In this document: one piece after another, positions 44,622 to 51,381 of the stretch
How the letters are laid out: each line of letters begins with the position of its first letter
Position numbering within the stretch: position 1 is the stretch's first letter
Assembly: GCF_051781005.1 (NCBI RefSeq)
Contig: NZ_JBPWOA010000020.1
Location: forward strand, 124,001 to 188,000
Length of the DNA stretch: 64,000 nt
Reading direction: 5' to 3'
From: Anabaena sp051781005
Lineage (GTDB): Bacteria; Cyanobacteriota; Cyanobacteriia; Cyanobacteriales; Nostocaceae
Program-made: the position numbers and the translations under genes
The notes under the pieces: model-generated
What the model saw: the letters and a program-made list of their open reading frames with translations, nothing else
Told to the model about the DNA's origin: nothing
Database searches by the model: none

Positions 44622-45365
44622 ATGCCGAGGATTCTTGTCATAGACGATGACCCAGCGATCTCAGAACTCGTTGCTGTCAACTTAGAAATGGCTGGCTATG
44701 ATGTTAGTCAAGCTGAAGACGGCATTAAAGGTCAGGCGCTGGCCCTCCAGCTGCAACCCGACTTGATCATGCTCGATCTCATGTTACCCAGAGTAGATGG
44801 ATTTACCATTTGCCAACGCTTACGTCGGGATGAGCGCACGGCTGAAATTCCTGTCTTGATGTTGACGGCGTTAAGCCAAACTCAATATAAAGTTGAAGGT
44901 TTCAATGCTGGCGCAGATGACTACTTGACCAAGCCTTTTGAAGTAGAAGAAATGTTAGCGCGAGTGCGGGCTTTGTTGCGTCGGACTGACCGCATTCCCC
45001 AAGCAGCCAAGCACAGTGAGATCCTCAACTATGGGCCTCTTACCCTCGTTCCAGAAAGATTTGAGGCCATTTGGTTCAATGACACTGTGAAATTGACTCA
45101 TTTGGAATTTGAGCTACTTCATTGCTTGCTTCAGCGCCACGGTCAGACAGTTTCCCCTAGCGAAATCCTCAGAGAAGTTTGGGGTTACGATCCTGATGAT
45201 GACATTGAAACAATTCGGGTGCATATTCGCCACTTAAGGACTAAGCTCGAACCAGATCCTCGTCATCCTCGCTATATTAAGACGGTCTATGGTGCGGGAT
45301 ACTGTCTGGAGTTACCCAGTCTACCACCGTCTCATGAGGGAACTGCCGCTACAGTAGTTGAGTAA
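44622..45365 (+). CDS. rpaA: OmpR-family response regulator RpaA
   Basis: The master output regulator of the cyanobacterial clock, phosphorylated by SasA and controlling circadian gene expression. The 247-residue protein has a receiver domain (MPRILVIDDDPAISELVAVN, phospho-Asp in LIMLDLMLPRVDGF, Lys in DDYLTKPFEVEEML) and a winged helix (LTHLEFELLHCLLQRHGQTV, REVWGYDPDDDIETIRVHIR, YIKTVYGAGYCLEL). The DDPAISELV and DRIPQAAKHSEIL segments fit RpaA rather than RpaB. Only the repeat-laden 7-18 aa of tail varies. It stands alone with its own upstream region. Confidence 0.9.
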   Translation: MPRILVIDDDPAISELVAVNLEMAGYDVSQAEDGIKGQALALQLQPDLIMLDLMLPRVDGFTICQRLRRDERTAEIPVLMLTALSQTQYKVEGFNAGADDYLTKPFEVEEMLARVRALLRRTDRIPQAAKHSEILNYGPLTLVPERFEAIWFNDTVKLTHLEFELLHCLLQRHGQTVSPSEILREVWGYDPDDDIETIRVHIRHLRTKLEPDPRHPRYIKTVYGAGYCLELPSLPPSHEGTAATVVE

Positions 45366-45393
45366 CATTTAACGAAATCTACCTCATCATTGT

Positions 45394-45416
45394 AGGGGCG
45401 TGAAAATCGCGCCCCT
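45394..45416 (+). terminator. Hairpin downstream of rpaA
   Basis: AGGGGCG and CGCCCCT pair around TGAAAATCG, 29 nt after the stop. It belongs to the GTAGGGGCG palindrome family also found inside rsgA. No strong T-run follows. Confidence 0.5.
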
Positions 45417-45475
45417 GCTTTGTCATGATCAGCAAGCGATTAAATTCGCACTTTATTTACAGGATGATGCTGAAT

Positions 45476-45531
45476 AATCGCTCTTTACTCTACATCAGAA
45501 ATGTATTAGTAAAGCTTACCGAAACTATCTC
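45476..45531. repeat. Left flanking repeat of the ParDE cassette
   Basis: ATCGCTCT..AC.CTACATCA.AAATG, then AGCTTACCGAAACTATC. It matches 46314-46370 over about 56 bp with scattered differences. A third partial relative lies at 47350-47420. Confidence 0.6.
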
Positions 45532-45538
45532 TCTAAAT

Positions 45539-45841
45539 TTACAATTCCGAATCATCAAAAACATAGGGAAGGTTACGACGACCACTCACTACGCGTAAAA
45601 TTTCAATTCCATCATCCAACACTCTATAAAAAATTATATAACCTTCAAGGAGTAATCCTCGCAAATCAGCACGTATACCTGAGTAGCTTTTACCACTATT
45701 TGGAAAGGAAACTAATTGTTGACATTTGCGGTTAAATTCCCGAAAAAATTTTTCACCTGCTTCTAGGTTTTTTTGTGAGAAGTATTCAGCAATTTCGTTC
45801 AGGTCACGACTAGCGAGAATATTAATAACGTAACGATTCAT
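45539..45841 (-). CDS. ParE/RelE-family toxin
   Basis: A 100-residue toxin of the RelE/ParE superfamily: INILASRDLNEIAEYFSQKN, FPNSGKSYSGIRADLRGLLL, EGYIIFYRVLDDGIEILRVV, SGRRNLPYVF. The Arg-containing pattern and the GYIIFYRV strand are typical of ParE-like gyrase poisons. The frame is intact. It overlaps its antitoxin by 4 nt (ATGA), and the pair is flanked by direct repeats, so it looks like an acquired addiction cassette. Confidence 0.85.
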   Translation of the reverse strand: MNRYVINILASRDLNEIAEYFSQKNLEAGEKFFREFNRKCQQLVSFPNSGKSYSGIRADLRGLLLEGYIIFYRVLDDGIEILRVVSGRRNLPYVFDDSEL

Positions 45842-46104
45842 TTTTGTACCTGTCGCTGTTGCTGAAAACGATCTAAAATTTGATTTACAAATGTTTCACC
45901 GTCAATAGGTGCTGTATGTTCTGAGATTGCAATAGCAGCATCAATTTTTCCGCGCACTTCTTTAACCCATTCTGTCTCAGCATTGTCATATTCATCTAGC
46001 AACCGGAGAGCAATTTCTAGAACTTCTTCTACAGATTGGTATTTCCCAGTTTGCAGCTTTGTTTGTATAAAGTGTTCTTGCTTAGGTGTGAGACTGATAC
46101 TCAT
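45838..46104 (-). CDS. ParD-type antitoxin
   Basis: An 88-residue antitoxin starting MSISLTPKQEHFIQTKLQTG and continuing KYQSVEEVLEIALRLLDEYD, the ribbon-helix-helix pattern of ParD/CopG antitoxins. The C-terminal half is the toxin-binding part. It lies upstream of and overlaps the ParE-like toxin gene. It is the one toxin-antitoxin pair in the window with both genes intact. Confidence 0.85.
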   Translation of the reverse strand: MSISLTPKQEHFIQTKLQTGKYQSVEEVLEIALRLLDEYDNAETEWVKEVRGKIDAAIAISEHTAPIDGETFVNQILDRFQQQRQVQK

Positions 46105-46146
46105 AATAAATTTTGGTTAAGTTGTCTGTAGACAACAACTATTGTA

Positions 46147-46262
46147 ATATAGAAATCCGGTTTGATTCCTGAACTTACTCTTAGAGGCAGGGAACAAGGA
46201 ACAGGAAAGAAGGAATAAAGCTATACTGATTTTTGTGCAAAAATCAAATAGGAGTCCTATAT
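46147..46262. mobile_element. MITE-like repeat, copy 2
   Basis: A 116-bp non-coding element. Its left end (ATATAGAAATCCGGTTTGAT) and right end (AATCAAATAGGAGTCCTATA) are imperfect inverted repeats, 17 of 22 matching. The right end is identical over 22 nt to copy 1 near 37085. The interior includes a purine-rich stretch (AGGCAGGGAACAAGGAACAG) not seen in copy 1. Confidence 0.65.
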
Positions 46263-46313
46263 AATTCCAAAAACTTAATTATTCTCAAGGCGTTAGTGAA
46301 GCTGACCTGAAGG

Positions 46314-46370
46314 TATCGCTCTCTACGCTACATCAATAATGCGCTTTTCTTAGCTTACCGAAGCTATCGC
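46314..46370. repeat. Right flanking repeat of the ParDE cassette
   Basis: Contains ATCGCTCTCTACGCTACATC and AGCTTACCGAAGCTATC, matching 45476-45531 in the same orientation. Confidence 0.6.
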
Positions 46371-46424
46371 ACTTACTCTCAGTTATAGCTAAACTAAGAA
46401 TATAACCTGAAGAAATAAAACACC

Positions 46425-46610
46425 ATGTCTAACCATTCCTCAGTTATCAGTGTGTCTCCTGAAATCATGAGTGGTACTCCCGTTTTTACTGGGACAAGAG
46501 TTCCTATACAAACACTTTTAGATTATTTGACAGCAGATGATTTTTTGGATGGTTTTCCCACTGTCAGTAGAAACCAAGTAATTACATTCCTAGAAGAAGC
46601 AGGAAAATAA
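46425..46610 (+). CDS. Short DUF433 protein
   Basis: A 61-residue DUF433 antitoxin-type protein: VISVSPEIMSGTPVFTGTRV, PIQTLLDYLTADDFLDGFPT, VSRNQVITFLEEAGK. It is shorter than the 78-residue DUF433 at 8749. The usual downstream partner is a DUF5615 toxin, but here xisH begins 7 nt after the stop. It may be a truncated antitoxin that has become the first gene of the xis operon. Confidence 0.75.
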   Translation: MSNHSSVISVSPEIMSGTPVFTGTRVPIQTLLDYLTADDFLDGFPTVSRNQVITFLEEAGK

Positions 46611-46617
46611 CTTACCA

Positions 46618-47037
46618 ATGTCTAGACGAGATGATTTACATTTTTCCCTGCGTCGTACTTTAGAAAAAGATGGTTGGACAATCACTGATGATCCATTAGT
46701 TTTGGTCTTAGAGAAGACATTACTAAAAGCTGATCTTGGTGCAGAGAAGTTTTTTACGGCTGAGAAAGAAAACCAGAAAATTGCAATTGAAGTAAAAGAT
46801 TTTGATGCTCCTTCTGTGATTAGTGAATTAGAAAAAACGATGGGTCAACTTCAGCTTTATCAATGGGCTTTAGAAGAACAAGAAGCAGAACGGCAGCTTT
46901 TTTTAGCTGTGAGTGAGCCTGTTTATTTAAAACATTTCCAAAAACCTATTTTTCAGTTAGTTATAAAACGGAATAAAATCAATTTACTGGTTTATGAACC
47001 AACAGATGAGGTCATTATACAATGGATAACTCACTAA
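46618..47037 (+). CDS. xisH: XisH-family protein
   Basis: A 139-residue XisH. In Anabaena, XisH and XisI are needed with XisF for excision of the fdxN element during heterocyst formation. The sequence has DDLHFSLRRTLEKDGWTITD, ADLGAEKFFTAEKENQKIAI, EVKDF, then GQLQLYQWALEEQEAERQLF. The D...ExK arrangement places it in the restriction-endonuclease-like fold. No XisF recombinase is present here, so this stand-alone pair probably has another role, as do the many XisHI pairs in Nostocales. It overlaps xisI by 16 nt. Confidence 0.92.
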   Translation: MSRRDDLHFSLRRTLEKDGWTITDDPLVLVLEKTLLKADLGAEKFFTAEKENQKIAIEVKDFDAPSVISELEKTMGQLQLYQWALEEQEAERQLFLAVSEPVYLKHFQKPIFQLVIKRNKINLLVYEPTDEVIIQWITH

Positions 47038-47348
47038 GATATTCTGAGATTTTGACGCAAGTATTACGGAGAGTTGCAACCGCACAACCCCGTTTACAGC
47101 CGATTTCAATTCATGCTGTATGTGATACTGAGTCAGGACAATTTCTAATTATTGCAACAGGTTGGGAAAAGAATGTTTGGATGAATACAATTTTGTTTCA
47201 TGCTCGGTTGCTAAATGGCAAAGTTGTGATTGAAGATGATAATTTTGAGGAGGGTCTTACAGACGTATTAATTGCAGCCGGAATTGCAGCAGAGGATATT
47301 ATGACAGGACTTTCTGTAGAACAGCAATATTTGAGTTTACATTCTTAA
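47022..47348 (+). CDS. xisI: XisI-family protein
   Basis: A 108-residue XisI, partner of XisH: RYSEILTQVLRRVATAQPRL, VCDTESGQFLIIATGWEKNV, LLNGKVVIEDDNFEEGLTDV and LIAAGIAAEDIMTGL. The reading frame overlaps the end of xisH, implying coupled translation and a complex of the two. The exact biochemical role of XisI is unknown. Confidence 0.92.
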   Translation: MDNSLRYSEILTQVLRRVATAQPRLQPISIHAVCDTESGQFLIIATGWEKNVWMNTILFHARLLNGKVVIEDDNFEEGLTDVLIAAGIAAEDIMTGLSVEQQYLSLHS

Positions 47349-47429
47349 ATAGCGATCACACTCACTCTACACCGGAAATGCGATCGCTCATAACTCTACA
47401 TTAATAATGCGATCGCTCTCAACTATATT

Positions 47430-48536
47430 TTAATCATATGGTCTAAATGCTAACAGATCAGCGAGTGCCTGGAATTCTAACTGTTGAGGTGTTTGCACGG
47501 GAATAAGGTATTTTGAAATATCCTTAAAAATAGAATCATAGTCCTTTAAGTCAGTATCTGTATAAACCATGATAGTAATGCCAAATTCTCGAAAATAGGA
47601 CTTCAGTTTTTGCATCTCTTTTTCAAAATTTTCTCTAGCTTCTTCATTAATTTCCTTTTGAGTTTTGTTCTTAGTTCCTGTTAATTCTCCATGAGTAGAC
47701 CAAGGTGATAACTCAAAGCCTACCTTACTCATATTGACCGGATCAATAATTGTAAAATCGAGCCTATATTTATGTTTTTGACTAATTCCTCCATATCTAA
47801 ATTCGGGAATTAGAAGAGGTACATTACCAGGTTTCTCAGCATTACGAACAAAATCACAATATCTTGTAGCAATCTCTAATTCATGAAAAGATCCAGAATT
47901 TCTCACCACTACATTCTTGAAAAATACGAGATAGTCATTAATTTCTTTGAAAGGTATTTTTTCTTCTAAAGATGGAATAACTAAGCCAGTTTCTAAAATA
48001 TGGGATATTGTCCAATATCCTTGTTTAAAATGCCTGATTTCACTTTTATCATTTTCCCATTGACCATCTTTGAACCTTGGTGTTATTAGCAAACCATAAG
48101 AGGCATTATTTTGACCAATCCAAATTACAGAATCTTCGGGTTTTGGCTTATTTTTTGATAATGAATCATAATTTCTTAAAAAAGTCCTTTTCAGAAACAG
48201 ACTTAGCCATGTTCTAACTTCCTGATGTTTCTGCAAATATTCAAAATTATCAAAGTAGCTATTAGGATATTGAGATTGACTAACAGATTGCTTAACTGAT
48301 GCTAATTTTTTCTTAAATCCTTCATAATATAAAGCAGTAAATTTATCAGGCGTATCTATTACTGCATTCTGGATATCTATATACTCAGCATATTTCCCAC
48401 CATATTTTCCATTTAATGATTGTATATTCTTGCTATTTGTAAGTTTCAATACTATTGGTTCTAAATCTCTAATTTGCTTTGTTAAAGCATTAATCTCCTC
48501 AGTTATTTTAGCTTTATCTGGATCTCTCTTTATCAC
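47430..48536 (-). CDS. XisI-associated protein with nuclease-like core
   Basis: I chose the GTG at 48536 because AAGGAG lies 7 nt upstream; a longer frame to 48578 would overlap xisI. The 368-residue protein is not recognised. Its N-terminus is a Lys-rich helix region. Near residues 265-330 it has RLDFTIIDPVN, KVGFELSPWSTHGEL, then a long helix (NFEKEMQKLKSYFREFGITI) and MVYTDTD. This order of strand, strand, helix, strand resembles a PD-(D/E)XK core with Asp and Glu in place but Ser at the usual Lys position. It directly follows an xisI gene where XisH is expected. Confidence 0.6.
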   Translation of the reverse strand: MIKRDPDKAKITEEINALTKQIRDLEPIVLKLTNSKNIQSLNGKYGGKYAEYIDIQNAVIDTPDKFTALYYEGFKKKLASVKQSVSQSQYPNSYFDNFEYLQKHQEVRTWLSLFLKRTFLRNYDSLSKNKPKPEDSVIWIGQNNASYGLLITPRFKDGQWENDKSEIRHFKQGYWTISHILETGLVIPSLEEKIPFKEINDYLVFFKNVVVRNSGSFHELEIATRYCDFVRNAEKPGNVPLLIPEFRYGGISQKHKYRLDFTIIDPVNMSKVGFELSPWSTHGELTGTKNKTQKEINEEARENFEKEMQKLKSYFREFGITIMVYTDTDLKDYDSIFKDISKYLIPVQTPQQLEFQALADLLAFRPYD

Positions 48537-48564
48537 ACTATGTCTCCTTTTTTGTATATCAATT

Positions 48565-48903
48565 TTAAAAAACAGCAAATTCCGTATATTTCCGAATTTC
48601 AGGAGACTTAAACCCTAAAATAATATGTCCTTTTGGTATTCCAGCAGCAACTAAATCATTAGCAATTCCCTCTTCAGTGCCATCATGTTGAATCATAACT
48701 TTATGATCAATTAAATCAAGATGTAATAAAGTTCCATATATCCGATAACCATTTTTCCAACCTGTTTCTACTAATAAATAACGATCATTTTTTTCATCTA
48801 ACACCAGTTCAACTTTAACTTGTTCATCATTGCCAAGAAAATCAGCATATTCTTCGAGAATCTTCTGAATAATTTGACGATATTGATTAGTTAAGGAGTC
48901 CAT
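48565..48903 (-). CDS. xisI: XisI-family protein, second copy
   Basis: A 112-residue XisI: NQYRQIIQKILEEYADFLGN, VELVLDEKNDRYLLVETGWK, NGYRIYGTLLHLDLIDHKVM, DGTEEGIANDLVAAGIPKGH. It diverges considerably from the copy at 47022. There is no XisH upstream. Instead, the gene directly downstream, 28 nt away, encodes a larger, unrelated-looking protein. This suggests the XisI fold works with more than one partner type. Confidence 0.9.
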   Translation of the reverse strand: MDSLTNQYRQIIQKILEEYADFLGNDEQVKVELVLDEKNDRYLLVETGWKNGYRIYGTLLHLDLIDHKVMIQHDGTEEGIANDLVAAGIPKGHIILGFKSPEIRKYTEFAVF

Positions 48904-48909
48904 TTAAGT

Positions 48910-49308
48910 TTAAGATTGCAATAAACGAGTAAATTCTTCTTGCTCAAAATGTTTATCAGTAGTCAAAGCTTCCTAAATACCTTTCTTCCGCATCAACACA
49001 AAACTGATAGCATCACACAAAGAATATGTTTTATTTTGTCGAACTAACAATAAATCCATTGCTTCTCGATGCAAAATTTCATCAACCCAAATCATCTCTA
49101 CATTCGGATTTTCCATTAATTCCAACGAATACATTAACACCGTTGAACGCGGAAAACGTCGAACTAATGCCAAAGCTATCAACTCAGCGAGAACATAGTT
49201 ATGTGTGATAAAACGACCGTTATAATTAGAAATTAACCCAATTGCTGTTTTGTGTTGAGCTTCATCTTGATGGAGAAAACAGAGCAACCCTGATGTATCA
49301 AGTAACAC
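48910..49308 (-). pseudogene. VapC-type PIN toxin with premature stop
   Basis: The open part (48973-49308, 111 codons) is a PIN domain: MLLDTSGLLCFLHQDEAQHK, VLAELIALALVRRFPRS, YSLCDAISFVLMRKKGI. The next codon is TAG. Reading through gives EALTTDKHFEQEEFTRLLQ and a normal stop at 48910. Family members usually have Gln at the stop position, so a single CAG to TAG change truncates the protein. The lost part holds the last conserved acidic residue (TTDKHF). The toxin is probably inactive. The antitoxin at 49325 is intact. Confidence 0.8.
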
Positions 49309-49324
49309 GATTATAATTTATACC

Positions 49325-49594
49325 TTATAAGTCATTATCATAAGCCTTCGCCAGATCAGCATCAATCCGTTCATTATCTGTACCTGTAGCGTAACCCAGA
49401 CTAATAACACCAGCATAGCCAAGCAAACGCTGACGTGCTTCCTCAGCATCGGATTTAGGAGTAACTGACAAGCTATACTGACGATTTAAGGAAGCAGCAA
49501 CTAATTCTTCTACTGAAAGTCCCACAGCACTAGCTTGTTGCTGCAAAGCTGTATAAACGTCATCGTTCAGTTCCAGGGTTAATACTTTACTCAC
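49325..49594 (-). CDS. Ribbon-helix-helix antitoxin
   Basis: An 89-residue antitoxin upstream of the truncated PIN toxin. The N-terminus (VLTLELNDDVYTALQQQASA, VGLSVEELVAASL) is a ribbon-helix-helix DNA-binding fold. The acidic C-terminal region (NERIDADLAKAYDNDL) is the likely toxin-neutralising tail. It is complete, and it is separated from the toxin gene by 16 bp. Confidence 0.82.
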   Translation of the reverse strand: MSKVLTLELNDDVYTALQQQASAVGLSVEELVAASLNRQYSLSVTPKSDAEEARQRLLGYAGVISLGYATGTDNERIDADLAKAYDNDL

Positions 49595-49711
49595 GATTTT
49601 TAAGCTACCTTAAATAACGTTCAAGTAATTATAGCTTTTTCCTACTTGAGAACCCAGAAAAATAAAGCATAATTAACCTTTATAACCATTAACCAACACA
49701 GAAAAATCCCT

Positions 49712-50707
49712 ATGAACACACAACCTATCCGCGTCGGAGTTCTCGGTTTTGGCGGACTCGGACAAGCAGCCGCAAAACTCCTTTCCAGCAAACGGGAAAT
49801 GATTCTCGTCGCAGCCGCAGACCAAAAAGGCTACGCTTACTCAACTGAAGGCTTAAACACCGATGCTTGCATTACCACCTACCAAAAACAGGGTACAGTC
49901 GGTTATTTAGAACCAGTCGGGACATTAAGCAATAACAGTATTCAGGATTTAATTCAAGCCACTGGTGACGCTGTAGATGGCTATTTCCTGGCTTTACCCA
50001 ACCTCCCCAACGACTTTATCCCCTCCGTCGCTAAAGAATTTATCAAAGCTGGTTGGAAGGGTGTGCTAGTGGATGCTATTAAACGCACCAGTGCAGTAGA
50101 ACAACTTCTAGCGATGAGAGATGAACTGCAAGCTGCGGGCATTACTTACATGACAGGCTGTGGTGCTACCCCTGGACTGTTAACCGCCGCTGCCGCTTTA
50201 GCTGCCCAAAGTTACGCCGAAATTCACAATGTAGTAATTACCTTTGGTGTGGGAATTGCTAACTGGGAAGCCTACCGCGCTACCGTTCGGGAAGATATTG
50301 GACATATGCCAGGTTATAGTGTAGAAACTGCTAGGGCCATGACTGACGCAGAGGTAGAAGCATTACTAGATAAAACCAACGGCGTATTAACCTTGGAAAA
50401 TATGGAACACGCTGATGATGTGATGTTAGAAATTGCGGGAATTTGTTCACGGGATAGAGTTACAGTTGGTGGTGTAGTTGATACCCGCAACCCCAAAAAG
50501 CCCCTCAGTACCAACGTGAAAATTACCGGACGCACTTTTGAAGGGAAAATTTCTACCCATACCTTTACTTTAGGCGATGAAACTAGCATGGCGGCTAATG
50601 TGTGCGGTCCGGCTTTTGGTTATCTCAAAGCTGGTCAAGAATTACATCAAAGGGGCATTTCTGGCTTATTCACCGCTGCGGAAATTATGCCTAAGTTTGT
50701 AAAATAG
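49712..50707 (+). CDS. bioU: BioU, single-turnover DAPA-forming enzyme of biotin synthesis
   Basis: A 331-residue saccharopine-dehydrogenase-like protein. BioU supplies one amino group from its own lysine to 8-amino-7-oxononanoate and is used once, replacing BioA. The NAD(P)-binding GVLGFGGLGQAA is at 9-20. The sacrificial lysine falls exactly at residue 124 (VLVDAIKRTSAV), the position reported in Synechocystis BioU. The conserved TGCGATPGLLTAAAALAAQS and DIGHMPGYSVET also fit. It is transcribed alone. No other bio genes are in the window. Confidence 0.9.
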   Translation: MNTQPIRVGVLGFGGLGQAAAKLLSSKREMILVAAADQKGYAYSTEGLNTDACITTYQKQGTVGYLEPVGTLSNNSIQDLIQATGDAVDGYFLALPNLPNDFIPSVAKEFIKAGWKGVLVDAIKRTSAVEQLLAMRDELQAAGITYMTGCGATPGLLTAAAALAAQSYAEIHNVVITFGVGIANWEAYRATVREDIGHMPGYSVETARAMTDAEVEALLDKTNGVLTLENMEHADDVMLEIAGICSRDRVTVGGVVDTRNPKKPLSTNVKITGRTFEGKISTHTFTLGDETSMAANVCGPAFGYLKAGQELHQRGISGLFTAAEIMPKFVK

Positions 50708-50729
50708 GTAATTGGTAATTGGTAATTGA
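50706..50729. repeat. GGTAATT tandem repeat after bioU
   Basis: Three GGTAATT heptamers begin at the bioU stop codon. Confidence 0.7.
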
Positions 50730-50754
50730 AAAAAATTTTTACCTGTTACCTAGT

Positions 50755-51309
50755 TTAAGGAGTTTCAGAAGAATAGGACTCTATAGCCTCTTCCTCAACT
50801 AAAACTGGTGGTGCTTGAATTACAAAAGGCAGTTCAGCACCCACCAAACCTCTTTGAATGCGTTCTGATGTCTCATTGAAAATCACAAACAGAGGATAAA
50901 TAGTATTAGCACCATCACTTAAAATATGACTGTGACGGGGGTGCATTAACCATTCATAGTCCTTGTCTAACCAAACTTGAGATTGTCGCCAACGTCTCAA
51001 TAAGTCGGAAAAATCCTCGTGAGGACGATGAATGAATAGTAAAATCTCAGCGCCGGTTTTGATTTTCCATTCTGGGTCACACATCAAAATGGCGATATCA
51101 CAGGGTAAACATAAAGTCTGTGAGGTTTTAGTCTCGATATCACGGAGACGGACTATGGGTAAAGGGATAGTGATGACACTTTCAGAAGGACGACGCAGAC
51201 TCGGAATCATCTCTAAATAGGGACGGTGTTGTTTCAGGAGTGCGATCGCAGCTACATGATTACTATACTCCGCTAGACTACCTTCATAAAAAGATTTTTG
51301 TACAGACAT
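50755..51309 (-). CDS. Hypothetical protein downstream of pilC
   Basis: A 184-residue soluble protein that I do not recognise. It has a central IPLPIVRLRDIETKTSQTLC, a conserved-looking KTGAEILLFIHRPHED, and an acidic end (LVEEEAIESYSSETP). There is no signal peptide. It lies on the same strand as the pilBTC operon, 72 bp after pilC, and could be its last gene, but no pilus function is evident. Confidence 0.6.
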   Translation of the reverse strand: MSVQKSFYEGSLAEYSNHVAAIALLKQHRPYLEMIPSLRRPSESVITIPLPIVRLRDIETKTSQTLCLPCDIAILMCDPEWKIKTGAEILLFIHRPHEDFSDLLRRWRQSQVWLDKDYEWLMHPRHSHILSDGANTIYPLFVIFNETSERIQRGLVGAELPFVIQAPPVLVEEEAIESYSSETP

Positions 51310-51381
51310 AATTTTTTAGTTATTTCAGTTATCAATTATTTCAGTTATCAGTTTGTTTCCTGTTCACTGATAACTGACTTC

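Larger units (their letters stand above)
46105..46424. other. Intergenic region between the ParDE pair and the DUF433 gene
   Basis: 320 bp with no gene. It contains the second MITE-like element (46147-46262) and the right flanking repeat (46314-46370). The ParD promoter probably lies near 46105-46146. Confidence 0.6.

Noticed and set aside
46618..47348. An fdxN-type excision element around xisH/xisI
   Set aside because: No XisF-type recombinase or matching element ends were seen; XisHI pairs are common without them.
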